Shown here: positions 7,922 to 17,449 of the stretch, piece after piece | How positions within the stretch are numbered: position 1 is the first letter of the stretch | Layout: each line of letters begins with the position of its first letter | Origin: Psychroflexus curvus | GTDB lineage: Bacteria; Bacteroidota; Bacteroidia; Flavobacteriales; Flavobacteriaceae | Direction: 5' to 3' | DNA: 64,000 nt | Assembly (NCBI RefSeq): GCF_020164585.1 | Contig: NZ_JAIQZF010000004.1 | Span: 310,001-374,000 of the forward strand | Made by a program: the position numbers and the translations under genes | The notes under the pieces: model-generated | The model's input: the letters and a program-made list of their open reading frames with translations, nothing else | The model's database searches: none | Told to the model about the DNA's origin: nothing

Positions 7922-10900
7922 TTACATGTTTCTTCTATACTGCCCACCAACCTCAAACAAGGCTTCGGTGATTTGTCCCAAAGAACAGTATTTAGTAGCT
8001 TCCATCAATTCTTCAAACATGTTCTCATTCTTGATAGCCGCTTCCTGAATGCGTTTCAGCTGATCCTGTGCTCTGTCTTCATAAACATGGTGCAACTTGG
8101 TAAGCGTGTTGATCTGGTATTCCTTTTCCTCTTCAGTCGCGCGGATGACTTCTCTTGGCTTCACCGTTGGCGATCCTTTGGAACTCAAAAACGTATTCAC
8201 TCCGATAATTGGGAATTCTCCCGTGTGCTTAAGGGTTTCGTAATGCAGACTTTCCTCCTGAATTTTGCTGCGCTGGTACATGGTTTCCATAGCCCCTAGC
8301 ACGCCTCCACGCTCTGTAAGTCGGTCAAATTCCAGCAATACGGCTTCCTCGACAAGGTCTGTCAATTCCTCAATGATGAACGAGCCTTGGATTGGATTTT
8401 CGTTTTTAGCAAGTCCTAATTCTTTATTGATAATCAACTGAATGGCCATGGCACGTCGCACCGATTCTTCGGTTGGCGTGGTAATCGCTTCGTCATAAGC
8501 ATTGGTGTGCAAGGAGTTACAGTTATCGTAAATCGCGTACAAGGCTTGTAGCGTCGTACGGATATCGTTAAAATCAATTTCCTGCGCATGAAGCGATCGT
8601 CCTGAGGTCTGAATATGGTATTTCAACATTTGAGCTCTCGAATTCGCACCATATTTATCTCGCATAGCTTTAGACCAGATTCGTCTCGCCACTCTACCAA
8701 TCACCGCATATTCGGGATCGATGCCATTGGAGAAAAAGAAACTCAGGTTAGGCCCAAATTTATTGATATCCATGCCTCGGCTCAGGTAGTATTCGACGTA
8801 TGTAAATCCATTGGAGAGGGTCAGAGCCAGTTGCGTGATCGGATTGGCCCCGGCTTCAGCAATATGGTACCCAGAAATAGAAACCGAATAGAAATTTCTT
8901 ACTTTGTTATTGATAAAATACTCCTGAACATCACCCATCAGACGAATGGCAAATTCAGTAGAGAAAATACAGGTGTTTTGCGCCTGATCTTCTTTCAGGA
9001 TATCGGCCTGAACCGTTCCGCGAACTACGGCGATGGTTTCCATCTTGATCTCCTGGTAGACATCTGCCGGCAAGACCATATCGCCGGTCACGCCAAGCAG
9101 CATCAATCCCAGTCCGTTATTCCCTTCTGGAAGTTCACCCTGGTAGGTTGGACGCTCGCTGCCGTTTTCTTTATATATCTTTTTGATTTTAGCCTCAACT
9201 TCCTTTTCAAGACCGTTTTCCTTGATGTATTTTTCACACTGCTGATCGATGGCGGCATTCATAAAAAAGCCAAGCAGCATAGGTGCTGGTCCGTTTATGG
9301 TCATACTCACAGAAGTCATGGCATCTGCCAGGTCAAAACCTGAATAGAGTTTTTTGGCGTCGTCCAGACAGCAAATAGACACTCCCGCATTCCCGATTTT
9401 ACCGTAAATATCTGGTCGATGGTCAGGGTCATTCCCGTAAAGCGTCACAGAATCGAAAGCTGTAGACAAACGTTTGGCTGGTAAGCCAGCACTCACGTAG
9501 TGAAACCTGCGATTGGTACGTTCTGGTCCGCCTTCTCCGGCAAACATTCTCGTTGGATCTTCGCCAGTTCTTTTGAAAGGGTAAAGTCCTGCCGTGTAGG
9601 GAAATTCTCCTGGAACGTTTTCCTGCAATAACCATTTGAGCAAATCTCCCCAGGCCTTGTATTTTGGCAAAGCTACCTTCGGAATTTTAAGATGTGAAAG
9701 GGACTCCGAATAAGTGTCAATTTTGATTTCTTTATCCCTTACTTTGAAGGTGTAAACCTCATCGGTATATTTCTGAACGACATTTTCCCAGCCTAAAATC
9801 TTCTCCCAGTTATAAGGGTCGAAATCCATTTTAACGCGGTCAAATTCTTTTTTCAGCAGATCCACCAAAGTCTCATTGTCTGAAGTAGTAACCTCTTCCA
9901 AATGACTTTCTTCGATACCGTTTTTATCCAATTCAAGTTTAGAATCGGTTGTGCTTTCTAAAGTTTTGAAAATTCCGTATAGCTTTTGTGCGACCTCCAC
10001 TTGAGAGTTCGCCTTTTCATCGTAAGAGCGGTTGTTTTCTGATATTTCTGAAAGGTAACGGGTTCTGGCTGGGGGAATTACAAATATTTTCTCCGACATC
10101 TCATCGGTGATTTGATAATCACTTTTGAGTGAAGTCGATGTTTTTTCAGACAATTGATCCATTATTCTTTTGTAAAGAACATTCATTCCAGGATCGTTAA
10201 ATTGAGAAGCTATCGTTCCATAAACAGGTAAAGTTTCTGGCTTGGCATCCCACAGATTATGATTGCGCTGGTATTGCTTTTTAACATCTCTCAAAGCGTC
10301 TTTGGCACCGCGTTTATCAAATTTGTTGATGGCTACCAAATCAGCGAAGTCCAGCATATCAATTTTTTCCAGCTGCGTTGCTGCACCAAATTCTGGTGTC
10401 ATAACATAAAGAGAAACGTCAGAGTGGTCTAAGATTTCGGTATCACTTTGTCCGATACCAGAGGTTTCTAATATGATAAGGTCATAGTTGGCTGCTTTCA
10501 TGACTTCCACTGCTTCCTGAACATATTTGGATAAAGCCAGGTTGGATTGTCGAGTCGCTAATGAACGCATATACACTCGTGGTGAGTTGATGGCATTCAT
10601 GCGAATTCTATCCCCTAGCAGGGCGCCGCCTGTTCTCCTTTTGGAAGGGTCTACAGAGATAATACCGATTTGTTTGTCTTCAAAATCAACCAAAAACCGA
10701 CGAACCAACTCATCGACCAAGGAAGATTTTCCTGAGCCCCCTGTTCCCGTAATTCCCAAAACGGGAGTAGCCTCCCCCGACCCCTCCAAAGGAGGGGTGA
10801 AAAGTTCTTTAAATTCTTCGTGTCTGTTTTCTGCTAAAGAAATTAAACGTGCAATAGTATTGACATCTTTTTGATGAAGTGCGTCTTGAATTCCCTTCCC

Positions 10901-11362
10901 TTTGGGAAGGGTAAGGGATGGGCATTTGAAGTCAGCTTGTTTTACCAAGTCATTGATCATTCCCTGCAGTCCCATTTCACGCCCGTCATCCGGAGAATAA
11001 ATTCGGGTAATGCCATACTCCATCAATTCTTCAATTTCTTCAGTAAGAATGACTCCTCCTCCTCCACCGAAGATTTTAATATGCCCTGCCCCTTTCTCCT
11101 GGAGCAAATCGTACATATACTTGAAATATTCATTGTGACCACCCTGGTAGGATGTCATCGCAATGGCATTCACATCTTCTTGAATAGCAGTATTAACAAC
11201 CTCCTCAACACCTCTATCGTGTCCGAGATGAATCACTTCCACCCCGGTGGATTGAATGATACGACGCATCACATTGATGGCAGCATCATGGCCGTCGAAT
11301 AAAGAGGCGGCAGTGACAATTCGTATTTGATGTTGTGGGGTATATGGCTTTTGTTGCTCCAT
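7922..11362 (-). CDS. icmF: Fused isobutyryl-CoA mutase (IcmF)
   Basis: 1,146 residues in three modules: a cobalamin-binding domain (about 10-145, FDGHDAA with H25 as likely cobalt ligand), a MeaB-type GTPase chaperone (P-loop GTGGSGKSS at about 206-214), and the mutase barrel (about 560-1146). The fusion order and [18 protein letters not shown] point to IcmF, which interconverts isobutyryl- and n-butyryl-CoA, rather than methylmalonyl-CoA mutase. Two linkers, residues 147-157 ([10 protein letters not shown]) and 189-198 (PPLEGSGEA), are encoded by dispersed GC-rich hairpin repeats inserted in frame. A separate meaB lies at 59629-60711. Confidence 0.93.
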   Translation of the reverse strand: MEQQKPYTPQHQIRIVTAASLFDGHDAAINVMRRIIQSTGVEVIHLGHDRGVEEVVNTAIQEDVNAIAMTSYQGGHNEYFKYMYDLLQEKGAGHIKIFGGGGGVILTEEIEELMEYGITRIYSPDDGREMGLQGMINDLVKQADFKCPSLTLPKGKGIQDALHQKDVNTIARLISLAENRHEEFKELFTPPLEGSGEATPVLGITGTGGSGKSSLVDELVRRFLVDFEDKQIGIISVDPSKRRTGGALLGDRIRMNAINSPRVYMRSLATRQSNLALSKYVQEAVEVMKAANYDLIILETSGIGQSDTEILDHSDVSLYVMTPEFGAATQLEKIDMLDFADLVAINKFDKRGAKDALRDVKKQYQRNHNLWDAKPETLPVYGTIASQFNDPGMNVLYKRIMDQLSEKTSTSLKSDYQITDEMSEKIFVIPPARTRYLSEISENNRSYDEKANSQVEVAQKLYGIFKTLESTTDSKLELDKNGIEESHLEEVTTSDNETLVDLLKKEFDRVKMDFDPYNWEKILGWENVVQKYTDEVYTFKVRDKEIKIDTYSESLSHLKIPKVALPKYKAWGDLLKWLLQENVPGEFPYTAGLYPFKRTGEDPTRMFAGEGGPERTNRRFHYVSAGLPAKRLSTAFDSVTLYGNDPDHRPDIYGKIGNAGVSICCLDDAKKLYSGFDLADAMTSVSMTINGPAPMLLGFFMNAAIDQQCEKYIKENGLEKEVEAKIKKIYKENGSERPTYQGELPEGNNGLGLMLLGVTGDMVLPADVYQEIKMETIAVVRGTVQADILKEDQAQNTCIFSTEFAIRLMGDVQEYFINNKVRNFYSVSISGYHIAEAGANPITQLALTLSNGFTYVEYYLSRGMDINKFGPNLSFFFSNGIDPEYAVIGRVARRIWSKAMRDKYGANSRAQMLKYHIQTSGRSLHAQEIDFNDIRTTLQALYAIYDNCNSLHTNAYDEAITTPTEESVRRAMAIQLIINKELGLAKNENPIQGSFIIEELTDLVEEAVLLEFDRLTERGGVLGAMETMYQRSKIQEESLHYETLKHTGEFPIIGVNTFLSSKGSPTVKPREVIRATEEEKEYQINTLTKLHHVYEDRAQDQLKRIQEAAIKNENMFEELMEATKYCSLGQITEALFEVGGQYRRNM
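10770..10797. repeat. Dispersed GC-rich hairpin repeat inside icmF (copy 1)
   Basis: CCCCTCC-AAA-GGAGGGG with a GCCTCCCC leader. 25 of 28 bases match the intergenic copy at 42779-42806. Read through icmF it encodes [10 protein letters not shown], just before the GTPase P-loop. It keeps the frame open: the TAG of the intergenic copy is CGA here. Confidence 0.8.
10893..10922. repeat. Dispersed hairpin repeat inside icmF (copy 2)
   Basis: CCCTTCCC-TTT-GGGAAGGG followed by TAAGGGATGGGC. It resembles the second intergenic hairpin at 42858-42885 (CCTCCCC-TTT-GGGGAGG then TTAGGTGGGG). In icmF it encodes [10 protein letters not shown] at the end of the cobalamin domain. Confidence 0.7.
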
Positions 11363-11509
11363 TATGATATTGAATTATATATAATTTTTGAAGCGTGAAA
11401 TTACGAAATATTCAATTTAAAGCTGAGGATTTTAGTATAGAATAACGAAAAGTTGTAAGTATGAGACCTTTAAACAGTGTATATTTAGAATTCATACAAA
11501 TTCAATTCA

Positions 11510-12214
11510 ATGAAACCTTCCATTTTACTAATAATAATTGCTTTTTTTGTTTCTTCCTGTGCAGAACTTCAACAAATTTCAAGAGAAATTGCAACATCTG
11601 AAATGCTTAGCGAGCAGCAAATTGCGAGTGGCTTACAACAGGCTTTATCAAAAGGCGTGAAAGAGCAGGTGTCAAAACTAACTCAAGAACAAGGCTTTTA
11701 TAACAATTCACTTGTAAGAATTGGACTTCCCGAAGAATTATCTTCAGTAGAAAGCACAATGCGAAGTTTAGGTCTTGATAATTTGGCAGATGAAGGCATC
11801 CAAGCGCTAAACACTACTGCTCAGGAAGCTGTAAAGGAAGCTACCCCCATCTTCTTGAATGCCATTCAAAACATGAGCTTTGAAGACGCTAGAAACATTT
11901 TACTGGGTGAAAAAACAGCGGCGACAGCTTATTTGAGACAAAAAACGCGGATGGAATTGTATCAAAAATTTGAACCCATAGTCAAAGAAAATTTTCAGAA
12001 AGTTGGTGCAGATCGAATTTGGGGAAATCTGATAAATCAATATAATCAAGTTCCTTTTACTGAAAATGTGAATCCAAATCTGACTGATTATGTGACCAAT
12101 GAAGCTTTAGAGGGAGTGTACAAAATGATTGAACTAGAAGAAATTCAAATAAGAAATGATTTTAATGAAAGGTCAACAGCATTATTGAGACGGGTTTTCG
12201 CACTTCAAGATTAA
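11510..12214 (+). CDS. DUF4197 lipoprotein
   Basis: 234 residues with a lipoprotein signal (hydrophobic 4-14, then SSCAEL with lipid-bearing C17). The rest is helical with the DUF4197 hallmarks GLQQALSKGVKEQV, YNNSLVRIGLPEEL and TDYVTNEALEGVYKMIELEE. Its function is unknown. It is probably anchored to a periplasm-facing membrane. Its stop overlaps the stop of the convergent hydrolase gene by four bases. It is divergent from icmF. Confidence 0.88.
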   Translation: MKPSILLIIIAFFVSSCAELQQISREIATSEMLSEQQIASGLQQALSKGVKEQVSKLTQEQGFYNNSLVRIGLPEELSSVESTMRSLGLDNLADEGIQALNTTAQEAVKEATPIFLNAIQNMSFEDARNILLGEKTAATAYLRQKTRMELYQKFEPIVKENFQKVGADRIWGNLINQYNQVPFTENVNPNLTDYVTNEALEGVYKMIELEEIQIRNDFNERSTALLRRVFALQD

Positions 12215-13047
12215 ACCGTCCTTAAAGGGTAAGTATTATCTTCCAGGCTTTTAATAAATTCGATAACCTTTGTATTAAACACATTAGGCTGTTCAACATT
12301 GACAACGTGTCCGCAATTTTCCAAAATAAACAGCTTGGCTTCTTTATGCGTTTCAGATATCTTTCTTACCGCTGGTAAAAACAAATAATCCTGCTCTCCC
12401 ATCATATATAATGAAGGAATATCGATGGCTTTTTGTCTAAAGAATTTAAGTAAAGGATTGATTTCTGAAGTGAGTTTAAACCATCTTATAAATTCTTTTT
12501 GGTATAATTTCTTGGCTTCATTAACAAAAAGATTCCGGGATTTTTTATGGTTTTTTCTTGGCATGATGATAAAAGCAAACAGCTTATACAAAATCATATA
12601 AGGAACTACTGACTTGAATATAACACCAACGTTCATCAAAAATCGAGACCTGACATTCATCTTCATAATCGCCCCACCCATAATCATACTGGAAACCCGT
12701 TCCGGATAATTTTCAGCTAAATTCCTGATCAGAATGGTACCAAGAGAAATCCCCACAAAATGGGACTTTTGAATCTTATTGACATCCAAAACTTCAATGA
12801 TATCATTGGTTATAGCGTCAAACGTATAATTTTCATCAAGGGAATCCTGAAGTTTAGGATTGGAGTTTCCGTGACCTCTCAGGTCCAGAAGCAAGACATT
12901 GAATTGAGACCTGAAGGCCCTTAACTGCTTGAACCAAATCGAAGAACTTCCACCAGCACCATGCACAAAGGTCACCCAATCCTGAGATGATTTGTGTTTG
13001 TATATGGAATGATGAATCAATTTTTTAATTTTCACAAATATACACAC
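12211..13047 (-). CDS. Alpha/beta-hydrolase
   Basis: 278 residues from a GTG at 13047. The triad can be read directly: the nucleophile Ser in VGISLGT, Asp in MGEQDYLFLP, and His in ENCGHVVNVEQP. The oxyanion segment is HGAGGSSSIW. No signal peptide is seen, so it is cytoplasmic. The substrate cannot be told. A TATATTTG element (13042-13035) lies within the first codons, so translation may begin at a later codon such as the TTG giving MIHHSIYKHK. It converges with the DUF4197 gene. Confidence 0.85.
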   Translation of the reverse strand: MCIFVKIKKLIHHSIYKHKSSQDWVTFVHGAGGSSSIWFKQLRAFRSQFNVLLLDLRGHGNSNPKLQDSLDENYTFDAITNDIIEVLDVNKIQKSHFVGISLGTILIRNLAENYPERVSSMIMGGAIMKMNVRSRFLMNVGVIFKSVVPYMILYKLFAFIIMPRKNHKKSRNLFVNEAKKLYQKEFIRWFKLTSEINPLLKFFRQKAIDIPSLYMMGEQDYLFLPAVRKISETHKEAKLFILENCGHVVNVEQPNVFNTKVIEFIKSLEDNTYPLRTV

Positions 13048-13090
13048 ATATCTGATTCATCATAATAAGTCCGCAAATCCTAGCAAAACT

Positions 13091-13861
13091 TTATAAGTTG
13101 TGTCTAAGTTGAACGAAGTAATTAAAGGCTTTAAGCAGCCTTGACCCATACCAGCTAAAATACTCTCCGTCTACGATACTTATTTTATCGTTATCAATGT
13201 CAAACTCCTCTTTATGCTGGTTCTTAAAAGGGAAAGGCTCCGAGGACAAGAACACATAATCCACAGGTTTTAGTTTGTTGAGATCTATTTCAGGATACCG
13301 GGGTAGATCGTCATACACATTCTCAAAATTATTCAGACTCAACATATAATTGATAAAAGTAGATGAGCCAGCAACCATCCAGGGGTCTTTCCAAATGAAA
13401 TAGGCCACTTTCAATTTTGGTTCTGCTTCAGTATCTTTTCTGAATTTGATAAAATTAATTTTAAGGTCATCAACAAGCTGTTTAGACCTTTTCGGTATAC
13501 TGAAAATGTCACCAAGATCCCGAATCAAGTGAAGCAAATCTTCAACAGAGTTAATATCACTGACATAAACAGGGTAATTTTCGAAAAGCTTTTTTACATC
13601 TTTAAATTCATTTTCTTCCTTATTGACTAAAATAAAATCAGGATTTAGCGCTTGAATTTTATCAAACTTGATGTTTTTGGTTCCACCAACGACCTCAGCA
13701 TACGTTCTTATAGTTTTAGGGTGCACACAAAATTTAGTCACACCGATTAGTTTATGCTCCAATCCTAGGTCGACGAGCATTTCTGTGAGGCTTGGCACCA
13801 GACATACTATTCGATTTGGGATAGAATCAAAATGCAATGTTCTATTTAATTGGTCTTTCAT
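13091..13861 (-). CDS. Helical-backbone metal receptor (BtuF-like, no signal peptide)
   Basis: 256 residues from the ATG at 13861; a TTG three codons upstream is less likely. The fold is that of cluster-A substrate-binding proteins for cobalamin or siderophores (RIVCLVPSLTEMLVDLGL, then the helical backbone, then DPWMVAGSSTFINYML). A secretion signal is absent, so it is not a classical periplasmic receptor. Homologues annotated as helical backbone metal receptors are often cytoplasmic. No ABC transporter genes adjoin it. The ligand is unknown. Confidence 0.8.
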   Translation of the reverse strand: MKDQLNRTLHFDSIPNRIVCLVPSLTEMLVDLGLEHKLIGVTKFCVHPKTIRTYAEVVGGTKNIKFDKIQALNPDFILVNKEENEFKDVKKLFENYPVYVSDINSVEDLLHLIRDLGDIFSIPKRSKQLVDDLKINFIKFRKDTEAEPKLKVAYFIWKDPWMVAGSSTFINYMLSLNNFENVYDDLPRYPEIDLNKLKPVDYVFLSSEPFPFKNQHKEEFDIDNDKISIVDGEYFSWYGSRLLKAFNYFVQLRHNL

Positions 13862-13948
13862 AAATAACAATTAAGTTAAATTAAAATAGGCACATCCACT
13901 AAAAGGCCCAGGTAAATAAAAAAGTTTTTAGATGCTTCAAAAGATACG

Positions 13949-13985
13949 TAAAAACAAAAAGCACCTGTTTTACAAACAAGTGCTT
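13949..13985 (-). terminator. Terminator of the thrS-infC-rpmI-rplT operon
   Basis: On the minus strand AAGCACTTGTTT pairs with AAACAGGTGCTT (one mismatch) around a short loop. It is followed by TTTTTGTTTTT. It lies 25 bases beyond rplT. Confidence 0.8.
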
Positions 13986-14010
13986 TTCAATTGCGATAAT
14001 AAGTTAGAAT

Positions 14011-14355
14011 TTATTTGACTTGGTCGACTACGGCTTTAAAAGCTTCAGGATTGTTCATAGCTAAGTCCGCAAGGACTTTTCTATTCAATTCAATATTGTT
14101 AGCTTTTACTTTTCCCATAAACTGAGAATAAGACAAACCATGTAATCTCGCAGCTGCATTAATTCTTATGATCCAAAGTGATCTAAAATTTCTCTTCTTG
14201 GTTTTACGGTCTCTGTAAGCATATAACATTGCTTTTTCGACTGCGTTTTTGGCTACTGTCCAAACGTTTTTACGACGTCCGTAGTATCCTTTTGCTTGCT
14301 TCATTATTTTTTTACGTCTGGCTCTGGAAGCGACAGAATTTGTTGATCTTGGCAT
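14011..14355 (-). CDS. rplT: 50S ribosomal protein L20
   Basis: 114 residues, the normal length. The basic N-terminal tail [20 protein letters not shown] and the motif [15 protein letters not shown] identify bL20, which folds 23S rRNA early in 50S assembly. It is the last gene of the thrS-infC-rpmI-rplT operon and ends just before a strong hairpin terminator. In many bacteria L20 represses its own operon by binding the leader, but no such structure was identified here. Confidence 0.97.
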   Translation of the reverse strand: MPRSTNSVASRARRKKIMKQAKGYYGRRKNVWTVAKNAVEKAMLYAYRDRKTKKRNFRSLWIIRINAAARLHGLSYSQFMGKVKANNIELNRKVLADLAMNNPEAFKAVVDQVK

Positions 14356-14437
14356 ATTTTAAAGTTTTTTGTAGTAGGCAGTTACGAGTAACATTTTATG
14401 AGCCTTACTCCATGGATTAATAATTAACCTTGTTTGC

Positions 14438-14635
14438 TTATTTTAAGCGTAATTGAGTTTTGATGCTGTGCTCATCGGCTTTATCTACTAAACCGCTGTG
14501 AGTTAACTTCAATTTTCTCTTTTTTGACTTTTTAGTCAAAATGTGACTTTTGAATGCGTGTTTACGTTTAATTTTACCTGTTCCGGTAAGTTTAAAACGC
14601 TTCTTGGCACTCGACTTTGTTTTCATTTTAGGCAT
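14438..14635 (-). CDS. rpmI: 50S ribosomal protein L35
   Basis: 65 residues from ATG at 14635. An earlier in-frame start (14683) would lie inside infC and add 16 unrelated residues. The sequence [20 protein letters not shown] and the basic tail [15 protein letters not shown] are typical of bL35. It sits between infC (25 bases upstream) and rplT (82 bases downstream), the conserved order. Confidence 0.96.
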   Translation of the reverse strand: MPKMKTKSSAKKRFKLTGTGKIKRKHAFKSHILTKKSKKRKLKLTHSGLVDKADEHSIKTQLRLK

Positions 14636-14660
14636 CTGAATATATTTAGGATTATCGCAA

Positions 14661-15218
14661 TTATTTTTTGGAAACTGGAGCAAGAATCATAATCATTCTT
14701 TTACCCTCCAATTTTGGCATCTGCTCTACTTTAGCTATATCTTCTAAATCTTGAGCTAATCTTAAAAGCAAAATTTGACCTTTGTCTTTAAAAACTATAG
14801 AACGACCTTTAAAGAATACAAAAGCTTTTAACTTGGCACCATCTTTAAGAAACTTCTCGGCATTTTTCTTTTTGAATTCGTAATCATGATCATCTGTATT
14901 AGGACCAAAACGAATTTCTTTAACAACTACCTGAGTTGTTTTTTGCTTGAGTTGTTTTTCTCTCTTTTTCTGTTCGTACAAGAATTTCTTGTAATCCATA
15001 ACTTTACAAACAGGGGGATCTGCCTTTGGAGATATTTCTACTAAATCCAGTTCTTGCTCTTCGGCCATGGCCAAAGCTTCCTTGAGTGAATAGATATCTA
15101 CTTTAACATTCTCACCAACGACTCGAACTTTTGGAGCTCTTATCTTCTCGTTAATCTTATGAGGGTTTTCTTTTATCTGCCTCGGTGCCTGTCTTGATTT
15201 TTTTCTACGTATTGCTAT
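14661..15218 (-). CDS. infC: Translation initiation factor IF-3, apparent ATA start
   Basis: Full-length IF3 is 185 residues only if translation begins at ATA (15218), 18 bases after the thrS stop. The next in-frame ATG (15074) would remove the conserved N-domain ([20 protein letters not shown]). A stop codon just upstream (inside the thrS end) excludes earlier starts. The C-domain [17 protein letters not shown] and [14 protein letters not shown] is complete. IF3 binds 30S subunits and checks the start codon. It represses its own rare start (AUU in E. coli), so an AUA here suggests the same feedback. Confidence 0.92.
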   Translation of the reverse strand: MAIRRKKSRQAPRQIKENPHKINEKIRAPKVRVVGENVKVDIYSLKEALAMAEEQELDLVEISPKADPPVCKVMDYKKFLYEQKKREKQLKQKTTQVVVKEIRFGPNTDDHDYEFKKKNAEKFLKDGAKLKAFVFFKGRSIVFKDKGQILLLRLAQDLEDIAKVEQMPKLEGKRMIMILAPVSKK

Positions 15219-15236
15219 GGCTAAATATTTTTTTAA

Positions 15237-17183
15237 TTAAACTTCGTATTTGTAAATTTCTTTCTCTGTTTCTGCATTTAAAATCTTGGCAAAACTTTCA
15301 ATAGGCATTTCTCCTAAATCATCTCCCCCATGTTTTCTTACAGAAACGGTATCATTTTCAACTTCCGCTTCCCCTACTATCAGCATGTAAGGAATTTTGT
15401 TCATCTCAGCTTCACGGATTTTTTTACCCATGGTCTCGCCTCGATTATCGAAACTAGCGCGAATTTCGTGTTTTTTAAGTAAACTTAAAACTTTTTTAGA
15501 ATAATTTTCATATTTCTCACTGATTGATAGGATAGTAGCCTGCTCTGGCATCAGCCATAGAGGAAAATTTCCTCCAGTATGCTCCAGCAAAATCGCTATA
15601 AAACGCTCTAAACTGCCGAATGGCGCTCTATGTATCATCACAGGGCGGTGCATTTCGTTATCACTCCCCTTATATTCCAGTTCAAATCGCTCCGGAAGAT
15701 TATAATCCACCTGAATCGTTCCCAGCTGCCACTGTCTCCCTAAAGCATCTTTCACCATAAAATCTAACTTAGGTCCGTAAAAAGCAGCTTCACCAGTCTC
15801 TACTTTATAGTCAAGACCTTTTTCTTCAGCCGCGTTTAGAATGGCCGCTTCTGCCTTTGTCCAGTTTTCATCGGAACCAATGTACTTTGACGGATTATCA
15901 GGGTCTCTCAAAGAAACCTGAGCCGTAAAGTTTTCAAATCCTAAAGACCCAAAAACATACAAAACCAAGTCGATTACTTTTTTAAACTCTTCATCCAGTT
16001 GTTCTGGCATACAGAAAATATGAGCATCGTCCTGAGTAAAACCTCTTACTCTTGTAAGTCCATGCAACTCCCCACTTTGCTCATAACGGTAAACCGTACC
16101 AAACTCTGCATAACGCTGAGGCAAATCTCTGTAACTCCAGGCTTGTGAATTAAAAATTTCACAGTGATGCGGGCAGTTCATCGGTTTTAAAAGATACTCT
16201 TCTCCCTCATGTGGAGTTTTGATAGATTGGAAACTGTCTTCACCGTATTTCTGATAATGACCAGAAGTCATGTATAACTCTTTCTGACCGATATGCGGAG
16301 ACACCACTGGCTGATAGCCAGCCGTTTCCTGAGCATCTTTCATGAATTTCTCCAGTCGGTCTCTAAGCGCTGCTCCCTTTGGCAACCATAGTGGCAAACC
16401 TTGACCAACTTTTTGAGAAAAGGTAAATAACTTTAATTCTTTACCTAGTTTTCTATGATCCCGCTTTTTAGCTTCTTCAAGCAGTGCGAGGTATTCCTTA
16501 AGTTCTTTTTGCTTTGGAAATGAAACCCCATAAATCCTCGTGAGTTGTGGATTATTCTCATCACCTCTCCAGTACGCTCCGGCGATATTCATCAATTTCA
16601 CAGCCTTTACAAAGCCGGTATTTGGAATATGCCCTCCTCTACATAAGTCGGTAAAATCGTCATGATCACAAAACGTAATTTCGCCATCTTCCAGATTCTC
16701 AATCAATTCAACTTTGAAGGGATTGTTTTTGGATTTATAATAGTCTAAGGCTTCAGATTTTGATACTGAACGCATTTCAAAATCATGCTTCCCTCTTGCA
16801 AGTTCCAACATCTTAGCTTCAATCTTAGGAAAGTCATTTTCAGAAATAACCTCTCCATTTAAATCCACATCATAGTAAAAACCATTTTCAATAGAAGGCC
16901 CAATGGTCAAATTGACATTTGGATACAATTTCAGAATAGCCTGAGCCATAATATGTGAGGTTGAATGCCAGAAAGCTTGCTTCCCTTCATCATCATTGAA
17001 GGTTAGCAAAACCAGATTACCGTCTTCATGAAGCGGGGTGGTGGTTTCTACAATAGTATCGTTAAATTTTGCAGAAATCACATTTCTAGCCAAGCCTGAG
17101 CTTATACTTAAAGCAACCTGGATAGGTGTTGTGCCATCCTCATGTTGCTTTACGCTTCCGTCTGGTAAGGTAATATTGATCAT
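15237..17183 (-). CDS. thrS: Threonyl-tRNA synthetase
   Basis: 648 residues with the full class-II layout: TGS domain (about 1-60, [19 protein letters not shown]), the editing domain with the [11 protein letters not shown] and CRGGHIP zinc-like motifs, the catalytic core ([14 protein letters not shown] motif, [13 protein letters not shown], and [11 protein letters not shown] motif 3), and the C-terminal anticodon-binding domain ([20 protein letters not shown]). It charges tRNA-Thr. It is the first gene of a four-gene operon with infC, rpmI and rplT, with a TTG-N19-TATCTTTG promoter 17 bases upstream. Confidence 0.98.
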   Translation of the reverse strand: MINITLPDGSVKQHEDGTTPIQVALSISSGLARNVISAKFNDTIVETTTPLHEDGNLVLLTFNDDEGKQAFWHSTSHIMAQAILKLYPNVNLTIGPSIENGFYYDVDLNGEVISENDFPKIEAKMLELARGKHDFEMRSVSKSEALDYYKSKNNPFKVELIENLEDGEITFCDHDDFTDLCRGGHIPNTGFVKAVKLMNIAGAYWRGDENNPQLTRIYGVSFPKQKELKEYLALLEEAKKRDHRKLGKELKLFTFSQKVGQGLPLWLPKGAALRDRLEKFMKDAQETAGYQPVVSPHIGQKELYMTSGHYQKYGEDSFQSIKTPHEGEEYLLKPMNCPHHCEIFNSQAWSYRDLPQRYAEFGTVYRYEQSGELHGLTRVRGFTQDDAHIFCMPEQLDEEFKKVIDLVLYVFGSLGFENFTAQVSLRDPDNPSKYIGSDENWTKAEAAILNAAEEKGLDYKVETGEAAFYGPKLDFMVKDALGRQWQLGTIQVDYNLPERFELEYKGSDNEMHRPVMIHRAPFGSLERFIAILLEHTGGNFPLWLMPEQATILSISEKYENYSKKVLSLLKKHEIRASFDNRGETMGKKIREAEMNKIPYMLIVGEAEVENDTVSVRKHGGDDLGEMPIESFAKILNAETEKEIYKYEV

Positions 17184-17199
17184 TTAAATTGATTTTCAG

Positions 17200-17229
17200 C
17201 AAAGATACTAGGTTAATATTTCTTTGCAA
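17200..17229 (-). promoter_or_regulatory. Promoter of the thrS operon
   Basis: TTG (17229-17227), a 19-base spacer and TATCTTTG (17207-17200) on the minus strand, an almost ideal Bacteroidota housekeeping promoter. The leader before the thrS ATG at 17183 would be very short, arguing against a long T-box-like leader. Confidence 0.7.
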
Positions 17230-17282
17230 CATGAAATCTTGTTTGTTTAAGTCTTTATTGTATGAATAGAACTGATTGTTAC

Positions 17283-17321
17283 AAAACACAAAACCACTTC
17301 ATCGAAGTGGTTTTGTGTTTT
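17283..17321. terminator. Perfect 18-bp hairpin after htpG
   Basis: Two perfect 18-base arms (starting AAAACACAAAACCACTTC) around a 3-base loop (ATC), with flanking T/A ends on both strands. It is the likely terminator of htpG, though the REP-like element lies between them. Confidence 0.8.
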
Positions 17322-17369
17322 AAATATTCTTATTATTGAATATCAGCTAAGAAAACTGAATGTGTCACG

Positions 17370-17417
17370 TCGAGCGCAGTCGAGACGTTTTTTCCAACCC
17401 TTCGACTGCGCTCAGGG
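17370..17417. repeat. REP-like palindromic repeat (copy 1)
   Basis: GAGCGCAGTCGA (17372-17383) and TCGACTGCGCTC (17402-17413) are perfect inverted 12-mers. The same motif recurs near 34137-34152 and 41694-41735, and in degenerate form near 30711-30742. All copies are intergenic. Confidence 0.75.
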
Positions 17418-17449
17418 AGACAAAATTATTTTTAAACGTGAAAGCTTTC

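Noticed and set aside
7764-8048. 94-codon open frame spanning the 34-base palindrome
   Set aside because: It runs through the palindrome and into the icmF 3' end antisense, with no protein-like features.
8615-9343. 242-codon open frame antisense to icmF
   Set aside because: It lies fully within the strong icmF reading frame and its translation shows no recognisable domain; a shadow of the real gene.
12211-13047. Promoter element upstream of the hydrolase used to move its start
   Set aside because: TATATTTG at 13042-13035 lies in the first codons but no partner TTG at the right distance is present, so I kept the GTG start.
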